NCBI GenBank assembly: GCA_963782465.1
Contig: CAWAJR010000007.1
Coordinates: 124,001-188,000 of the forward strand
Reading direction: 5' to 3'
Origin: JAODBJ01 sp963782465
GTDB taxonomy: Bacteria > Actinomycetota > Acidimicrobiia > IMCC26256 > PALSA-610
Length of the DNA stretch: 64,000 nt
The position numbers and the translations under genes were made by a program. Below are positions 58,657 to 64,000 of the stretch, one piece after another. How positions within the stretch are numbered: the stretch's first letter is position 1; every line of letters starts with the position of its first letter. A model generated the notes under the pieces. The model was not told the origin of the DNA and searched no databases. It was given only the letters and a program-made list of their open reading frames with translations.

Positions 58657-59793
58657 ATGTTCGATCGCTTTCGACGGGTGTTTCGTCGCGGCCCGGTCGC
58701 GCTCGCAGTGGCGACGCTGGGCATCGTGCTCGCGGGTTGTGGGAAGCAGGCTTCTGACAAGCAGCAAAGTGCGCTGAAGCCCGAGGGCCCGGCCGCCCAC
58801 AAGATCCTGACGCTGTTCACCCCCTTCTTCTGGATCGCGGTGGTGATCGGCATCGGCGTGGTGAGCGCGACGATCGTCCTGGCGTTGCGGTTCCGGGAGA
58901 AGCCCGGCGAGGAACGCAACCCGAAGCAGATCCACGGCAACACCACGCTCGAAATCAGCTGGACGATCATCCCGGCGTTGATCCTCGCCGTGATGGGAGT
59001 GTTCACCGTTTCGACGATCTTCAACCTCTCCCGCGAGCCGAAAGGCGCGAACGTCGTCCACATCGACGTGACGGGGCGCCAGTGGTGGTGGGAGTACCAG
59101 TACACGAACGGCGCCGGCGGCCCGGTGGAATTCGCCACGGCCAACGAAATGCACATCCCGGTCAACACGCCGGTGTACCTGCGGATCACCGCGGCCGACG
59201 TCATCCACTCGTTCTGGGTGCCGGAACTGGCGGGCAAGAAGGACGCGGTGCCGGGGCGCACCGACTACCTCACGATCGAGGGCAGCAAGATCGGCGAGTA
59301 CGCAGGCACCTGTGCCGAGTATTGCGGCCTCTCGCATGCGAACATGCACCTCAAGGTGTTCGTCGATTCGAAAGCCGACTACGACAAGTGGCTCGCCACC
59401 CAGCAGACGACTCCCGACGCGCTCACCGCGTTCGTCAAGGACACGTCGGGCCCGGTGGCCCAGTACGGGTGCGCCGGCTGCCACTCCTTCGTCGGGAAGG
59501 GGGCGGCGTCGTACAACATCGCCCGGGGACCGAACCTGTCACACGTCGGCGACCGCACGACGTTCGCCGGCGCCACCTACGACATGACGCTCGACAATCT
59601 CACCAAGTGGATCCACGACGCGCCGAGCCGCAAGCCGATGGACCAGGGCAAAGACCCGAAGAACCCGCTCGTCGGCATGCCCAACTTCTCTTTGCAGGGC
59701 ATGTCGATGGACCAGGCCCGTTCCATCGCGACGACGTTGCTCTGCGACACCGCGACCGACCCGTCGCACATCCCGGGGCTGACCTGCCCGTGA
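58657..59793 (+). CDS. ctaC: Cytochrome c oxidase subunit II fused to cytochrome c (caa3 type)
   Basis: This 378-residue lipoprotein has a lipobox LAGC near residue 28, so the exported protein is lipid-anchored, and two membrane helices follow. The CuA domain shows GRQWWWEYQY, HSFWVPELAGKKDAVPG and CAEYCGLSHANMH. A C-terminal cytochrome c domain carries CAGCH and a distal Met in VGMPNF. ATG 58657 has AGGAAGG upstream. The 165-nt gap after era includes a possible promoter (TTGCGA and TAGAGT, 19-nt spacing). Confidence 0.95.
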   Translation: MFDRFRRVFRRGPVALAVATLGIVLAGCGKQASDKQQSALKPEGPAAHKILTLFTPFFWIAVVIGIGVVSATIVLALRFREKPGEERNPKQIHGNTTLEISWTIIPALILAVMGVFTVSTIFNLSREPKGANVVHIDVTGRQWWWEYQYTNGAGGPVEFATANEMHIPVNTPVYLRITAADVIHSFWVPELAGKKDAVPGRTDYLTIEGSKIGEYAGTCAEYCGLSHANMHLKVFVDSKADYDKWLATQQTTPDALTAFVKDTSGPVAQYGCAGCHSFVGKGAASYNIARGPNLSHVGDRTTFAGATYDMTLDNLTKWIHDAPSRKPMDQGKDPKNPLVGMPNFSLQGMSMDQARSIATTLLCDTATDPSHIPGLTCP

Positions 59794-59830
59794 CCGCCAC
59801 CCACCTCAACTGCTGCTACGGAGTCAATCC

Positions 59831-61765
59831 ATGACGACGGTTGACAACGCGATTGCTCTGCGCCCCGCCCGCCGGATCCGCATCCTGGAACGGCCGAAGG
59901 AAACGACCGGGCTGTGGAGCTGGTTCACAACGGTGGACCACAAGAAGATCGCGATCATGTACGGCACGACCGCGCTGCTGTTCTTTCTGGCCGGCGGGAT
60001 CGAAGCCCTGTTGATCCGGTTGCAGCTCGCTCGGCCCGACGGCACCGTGCTCACCGCCAACCAGTACAACCAGCTGTTCACCATGCACGGCACGACGATG
60101 GTGTTCCTCATGGGGATGCCGCTCGCCGCCGCGTTCGGTAACTACCTCATCCCGCTCATGATCGGCGCGCGCGACGTCGCGTTCCCGCGCCTCAACATGC
60201 TCGGGTACTGGGTGTTCCTGTTCGGTGGCCTCTTCATCTACTCGAGCTTTTTCCTGGGTGGCGCGCCGAACGGAGGTTGGTTCGGTTACACGCCGCTCAC
60301 GAGCACACCGCTCTCGCAAGGGTTCCTTCCGGGCCGAGGTCCCGATTTCTGGGCCGTCGGCCTGATCATGCTCGGCATCGGTTCGGTCGCCACCGCGCTG
60401 AACTTCATCGTGACGATCCTCAATATGCGCGCGCCCGGCATGACGCTCATGAAGATGCCGGTGTTCGTGTGGATGATGCTCGTCGTCGCGTTCCTCACGC
60501 TCTTCGCGATGCCCCCGGTGACAGCTGCGCTCATCGAGGTCTACATGGGCCGCAACTTCGGGGCGAACTTCTTCAACCCCGCGGCCGGCGGCGACCCGCT
60601 GCTCTACCAGCATCTGTTCTGGATCTTCGGGCATCCCGAGGTGTACATCCTGATCCTGCCGGGCATGGGCATGGTTTCGGAGATCCTCCCGGTGTTCTCG
60701 CGCAAGCCCCTGTTCGGGTACGCGGTCGTCGTGTTCTCCGGTATCGCGATCGGGTTCCTCGGCTGGGGCGTGTGGGCGCACCACATGTTCGCCACGGGTC
60801 TCGGGCCGGTTGCCGTCTCCGCGTTCGGTCTCTCGACGATGCTCATCGCGGTGCCCACCGGGGTGAAGATCTTCAACTGGCTCGGCACGATCTGGGGCGG
60901 CGCGGTCCGGTTGAAAACACCGATGCTGTTCGCGCTCGGTTTCATCGCGCAGTTCACCATCGGTGGCCTGTCGGGTGTCCTGCACTCGATCGTGCCCTCC
61001 GACTGGCAGCAGACCGACACGTATTTCGTCGTCGCGCACTTCCACTATGTGCTCTTCGGTGGTTTGGTTTTCGCGATCTTCGGCGGTTTCCACTACTGGT
61101 ACCCGAAGGTGTTCGGGAAGATGCTGAACGAAGCCATGGGCAAGTGGTGCTTCTGGCTCATGGTCATCGGGTTCAACATGACGTTCTTCCCGATGCACTT
61201 CCTCGGCTTCGAGGGGCAACCGCGCCGGACTTACACCTACGCGAAGGGTTACGGCTGGGGTGCGCTGAACCTGCTCTCCACCATCGGCGCGTTCATCATC
61301 GCGTTGGCGGTGCTCGTGTTCCTCGTCAACGTCATCTACACGAAGCGGCGCGGCCCGATCGCGCCGACCGACCCGTGGGACGCGCGCAGCATCGAGTGGA
61401 TGACGGCGTCGCCACCGCCCGCGTACAACTTCGCCGAGATCCCGATCGTCACCAACCGCGACGAGTTCTGGCACCGCAAGTACACCGAAGACGACGAAGG
61501 CCGGCTGGTTCGCCTGCCCGCCGGCGCGGCGATCGACGTCGAGGACCGTCCCAGCCAGTACAGCGGCGGAGACGACGACGGGGGTCACGGCCACGGCATT
61601 CACATGCCGTCGCCGTCGATCTTCCCGATGTTCGTCGGGCTCGGCCTGCCGATCATGGGCTACGGCTTCGTCTACAAGAACTACTGGATCCTGGGCGTAG
61701 GCGTCGCGCTCCTGCTGTTCGCGCTGACTGCGTGGGCCTACGAACCGCCCACTGAGGAGGCCTGA
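59831..61765 (+). CDS. ctaD: Cytochrome c oxidase subunit I
   Basis: This 644-residue haem-copper oxidase subunit has twelve core membrane helices. Conserved ligands appear in NQLFTMHGTTMVFL (haem a), FGHPEVYILILPG (CuB and Tyr), HHMFATG and HFHYVLFGG. A C-terminal extension of about 100 residues ends in two more helices (SIFPMFVGLGLPIMGYG), typical of caa3-type subunit I fused with part of subunit III or IV. It reduces oxygen and pumps protons in the membrane. Confidence 0.97.
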   Translation: MTTVDNAIALRPARRIRILERPKETTGLWSWFTTVDHKKIAIMYGTTALLFFLAGGIEALLIRLQLARPDGTVLTANQYNQLFTMHGTTMVFLMGMPLAAAFGNYLIPLMIGARDVAFPRLNMLGYWVFLFGGLFIYSSFFLGGAPNGGWFGYTPLTSTPLSQGFLPGRGPDFWAVGLIMLGIGSVATALNFIVTILNMRAPGMTLMKMPVFVWMMLVVAFLTLFAMPPVTAALIEVYMGRNFGANFFNPAAGGDPLLYQHLFWIFGHPEVYILILPGMGMVSEILPVFSRKPLFGYAVVVFSGIAIGFLGWGVWAHHMFATGLGPVAVSAFGLSTMLIAVPTGVKIFNWLGTIWGGAVRLKTPMLFALGFIAQFTIGGLSGVLHSIVPSDWQQTDTYFVVAHFHYVLFGGLVFAIFGGFHYWYPKVFGKMLNEAMGKWCFWLMVIGFNMTFFPMHFLGFEGQPRRTYTYAKGYGWGALNLLSTIGAFIIALAVLVFLVNVIYTKRRGPIAPTDPWDARSIEWMTASPPPAYNFAEIPIVTNRDEFWHRKYTEDDEGRLVRLPAGAAIDVEDRPSQYSGGDDDGGHGHGIHMPSPSIFPMFVGLGLPIMGYGFVYKNYWILGVGVALLLFALTAWAYEPPTEEA

Positions 61766-61767
61766 CC

Positions 61768-62421
61768 ATGGCAGCCGACACGGGCGTCATCCCCACCGCC
61801 GGCGGCGCGGTCACGCACGCGCAACCGGGAGTGAAGGCGGGCCACGAGTCGAATCTCGGTGTCACCAACGCGAAGCTCGGCTTCTGGTTGTTCCTGTCGT
61901 CGGAGGCCTTGTTCTTCGGAGCCTTCATCTCGACGTACTTCCTCTACCGCGGTCGCGACTCCTACTTCTTGAAGGGCCCGACCCCGAAGGAACTGTTCAA
62001 CATCCCGTTCACGTCGTGCACGTCGTTCATCCTGCTGATGAGCTCGCTCACGATGGTGCTCGCCCTCGCGTCGATCCAGCGGGGCGACCACCGACGGTTC
62101 CGCATCTGGATCCTCGCCACCGCGCTGTTCGGCCTCACGTTCGTCGGTGGCCAGGTCTACGAGTTCACCGAGTTCTACCGCGAGGGCCTGCACCTCTCGA
62201 CCAACCTCTTCGGCACGACGTTCTTCACCCTTACCGGGCTGCACGGCGCGCACGTGACCGTCGGCATCATCTGGTTGCTGTCGCTCTACGGTCGGTCGGT
62301 GAACGGCAAGCTGAAGACGGAGCAGTCGGAGGCCGTCGAGATCGCCGGTCTGTACTGGCACTTCGTCGACATCGTCTGGATCTTCATCTTCACGGCCATC
62401 TACCTGGTGCCGGCGCACTGA
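61768..62421 (+). CDS. ctaE: Cytochrome c oxidase subunit III
   Basis: This 217-residue membrane protein has about five helices (KLGFWLFLSSEALFFGAFIS is the family start, and LHGAHVTVGIIWLL follows). ATG 61768 is 2 nt after the ctaD stop. It stabilises subunit I. Confidence 0.95.
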   Translation: MAADTGVIPTAGGAVTHAQPGVKAGHESNLGVTNAKLGFWLFLSSEALFFGAFISTYFLYRGRDSYFLKGPTPKELFNIPFTSCTSFILLMSSLTMVLALASIQRGDHRRFRIWILATALFGLTFVGGQVYEFTEFYREGLHLSTNLFGTTFFTLTGLHGAHVTVGIIWLLSLYGRSVNGKLKTEQSEAVEIAGLYWHFVDIVWIFIFTAIYLVPAH

Positions 62422-62433
62422 CCCGGGGGAGCA

Positions 62434-62850
62434 ATGACTGACGAGCATGAGGCACCAGCCGAAGCAGCGGGGGCGCTGATGACGCGCGAGGCGGAGCACA
62501 CCGCACTCGCGCACCATCCCGAACAACTCCCGATGCTGCCCGGCGAGTTGCGGCCGCACCCCACGCCTCGTCAGTACGTGCTCATCGCCGTCGTCCTGGT
62601 GATCATCACCGGTTTCGAGGTCGGCGCGTCCTACCTCGACGGCGACGTCAACTCGAACCTGCTGATCGCAGTGCTCGCGATCTTGGCCGCGATCAAGTTC
62701 GTGCTCGTCGTGTCGTGGTACATGCACCTCCGCACCGACTTGAAGATCTTCCGCCGGATGTTCATCGGCGGGTTGCTCCTCGCCGGCACCGTCTTCATCA
62801 TCGCGTTCACCACCCTGCACGGCTTCAACACCGGAAAGAACGCGCGCTAG
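62434..62850 (+). CDS. ctaF: Cytochrome c oxidase subunit IV (prokaryotic COX4 type)
   Basis: This 138-residue protein has a soluble N-terminus (about 1-45) and three helices (RQYVLIAVVLVIITGFEVGA, NLLIAVLAILAAIKFVLVVS, GGLLLAGTVFIIAF). It matches the small subunit IV of actinobacterial and Bacillus caa3 oxidases. GGGGGAG precedes ATG 62434. Confidence 0.85.
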   Translation: MTDEHEAPAEAAGALMTREAEHTALAHHPEQLPMLPGELRPHPTPRQYVLIAVVLVIITGFEVGASYLDGDVNSNLLIAVLAILAAIKFVLVVSWYMHLRTDLKIFRRMFIGGLLLAGTVFIIAFTTLHGFNTGKNAR

Positions 62851-62852
62851 CG

Positions 62853-63722
62853 ATGCTCGCCGCACACGTCGCGTTCCCCGGCTGGGAGCCGCACCCCGAC
62901 GTGTGGCTCGTCGTCGGCATGATCGTTGCCGGCTACGCGACGGCGATCATCCGGCTCGGGCCGCAGCATTCCCTTCCCGGCCGGGCTGTCGTCACGCGCT
63001 TCCAGGTCGTGTGCTTCGGCGCCGGCGCGCTGGCGCTGCTCATCGCCAGCGACTACCCGATCCACGACGTCGGCGAGCGCTACCTGTTCTCCGTGCACAT
63101 GGTGCAGCACATGGCGTATTCACTCATCGCCGCGCCGCTGCTCCTCATCGGCACGCCCACCTGGCTCGCGCGCACGTTGCTGTCGTCGCCGTCGGTGTTG
63201 CGCGTCACGCGCTGGATGTGCCGGCTCATCCCGGCCACGTTGATCTTCAACTTCGTGATGATCTTCATCCACATCCCGGTGGTGGTGAACGCGTCGCTGC
63301 ACAACGGGCTCATCCACTTCCTGATCCACGCACTCGTCCTCGTGTCGTCCCTGATCGTGTGGATGCCGCTCTTGAGCCCGTTGCCGGAAGTACCTCGCTT
63401 CCACCCGCTGGTGCGGATGCTGTTCCTCTTCCTGCAATCGGTCGTGCCGACGGTGCCGGCCTCGTTCCTGACCTTCGGCGACCACCCGCTCTACCACTTC
63501 TACGAGACCGTGCCCCGGCTCTGGAACATCAGCGCGCTCGACGACATGCAGTACGCGGGGTTGATCATGAAGATCGGGGGCGGCGTCGTATTGTGGGTCG
63601 TCATCGCGATCGTCTTCTTCCGCTGGTACGACGACGAAGAAGCCCGCGGGGGTTCCACCCGCAGGGAAACGCGTGACCTCGACCGCGAACTACGCGAACT
63701 CATGGGGTTGACCGAACGATGA
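62853..63722 (+). CDS. ctaG: Cytochrome c oxidase assembly protein CtaG
   Basis: This 289-residue polytopic protein of the caa3-type CtaG family has several helices (GYATAIIRL, VVCFGAGALALLIAS) and conserved histidines in HMVQHMAYSL and HNGLIHFLIHAL. It assists copper delivery to the oxidase. ATG 62853 is 2 nt after the ctaF stop and it overlaps the next gene by ATGA. The C-terminus is charged and cytoplasmic. Confidence 0.9.
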   Translation: MLAAHVAFPGWEPHPDVWLVVGMIVAGYATAIIRLGPQHSLPGRAVVTRFQVVCFGAGALALLIASDYPIHDVGERYLFSVHMVQHMAYSLIAAPLLLIGTPTWLARTLLSSPSVLRVTRWMCRLIPATLIFNFVMIFIHIPVVVNASLHNGLIHFLIHALVLVSSLIVWMPLLSPLPEVPRFHPLVRMLFLFLQSVVPTVPASFLTFGDHPLYHFYETVPRLWNISALDDMQYAGLIMKIGGGVVLWVVIAIVFFRWYDDEEARGGSTRRETRDLDRELRELMGLTER

Positions 63723-64000
63723 GCACCGAAGACGAGACGACGACGTCAGGTACGGGGCCCGAGGTGGCCGAGCCCGTCCCGCCGTCCGAAACCGAAGCGA
63801 ACGTCGCGACACCGCCGGGCAACGCACACCCGTACCGCGAGCGTTACGTGCTGCCGTTCGTGTTCCCGCTGATGATCGTCATCGGGGTCATCTTCTACAT
63901 CCTCAACGTTTCGCGCCTGTTCCTCGCGACGAAAGGCACCACCGCGCTCGTGATCGCGTCGGTGATCACCGCCCTGATCCTCTTCGGTGGTGCCGCGCTT
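63719..64000 (+). CDS. Membrane protein of oxidase cluster (partial, C-terminus beyond window)
   Basis: ATG 63719 overlaps the ctaG stop and begins 94 codons that run off the window. A Pro/Glu/Thr-rich N-terminus of about 45 residues precedes a membrane helix (LPFVFPLMIVIGVIFYILNV) and a second (TTALVIASVITALILFGGAA). Its place after ctaG suggests a component of the respiratory chain, perhaps a cytochrome c or bc-complex partner, but the diagnostic part is missing. Confidence 0.65.
   Translation, partial: MSTEDETTTSGTGPEVAEPVPPSETEANVATPPGNAHPYRERYVLPFVFPLMIVIGVIFYILNVSRLFLATKGTTALVIASVITALILFGGAAL

Overview
This 64 kb window is a very GC-rich chromosomal segment from an actinobacterium. Actinobacterial families include a HelD-type motor, a BldD-like regulator, a SigK/RskA pair, an LCP protein, an MprA/MprB-like two-component system and a caa3-type oxidase. 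Together with housekeeping blocks such as obg-proB-proA, comEA-comEC-folP-holA, lepA, hemW-hrcA-dnaJ-rsmE and phoH-ybeY-cnnm-era, the content best fits the class Acidimicrobiia. That placement is inference from gene content and order, not from a phylogeny.

Layout. Positions 1-8100 carry a HelD-type ATPase (cut by the window edge), an HhH-GPD repair-like protein, obg, proB, proA and a MoxR/VWA pair. Positions 8100-15400 carry a GNAT enzyme, a photolyase, rsgA, an ACT-domain protein, nadD, an LCP protein, rsfS and a coiled-coil protein. Positions 15500-19250 carry a two-component system, a structured leader, a small membrane protein and apbE. Positions 19250-23730 (minus strand) are a three-gene operon: secreted alpha/beta hydrolase, alpha-L-rhamnosidase-like enzyme and AlkB-like dioxygenase. 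Positions 23865-26430 are a complete AMMECR1/MEMO/radical-SAM trio of unknown function, followed by an unusual tyrosine recombinase. Positions 27270-28390 are a small heat-shock locus. Positions 28500-34200 (minus strand) are six genes joined end to end by 4-base stop/start overlaps: SRPBCC, SDR, FAD oxidoreductase, DUF1365, cyclopropane-synthase-like methyltransferase and a cobalamin-binding regulator. The regulator keeps the W-x9-EH signature of CarH photoreceptors. A tRNA-Ala(GGC) follows, then leuS, the competence/folate/polymerase block, lepA, an acyl-CoA dehydrogenase, SigK/RskA and the CIRCE-controlled hrcA-dnaJ region. The window ends in a cytochrome oxidase cluster (ctaC-D-E-F, ctaG and an unfinished gene).

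The most interesting candidates for an under-described system are the probable light-responsive lipid-modification operon (28503-34201) and the AmmeMemoRadiSam trio (23865-26429). Regulatory signals are unusually legible. There is a CIRCE element inside the end of hemW, a hsp20 promoter with a 21-bp operator-like palindrome, and a recurrent TAnnnT box 6-7 nt before start codons that implies leaderless mRNAs.

Caution on sequence quality. At least five genes (rhamnosidase, FAD oxidoreductase, comEC, hrcA, ybeY), and possibly a sixth short one, are broken by 1-2 base losses in GC-rich runs. In each of the five, restoring the bases gives a full-length protein, and in four of them a recognisable family motif. 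This pattern looks more like residual sequencing or assembly error than real gene decay.
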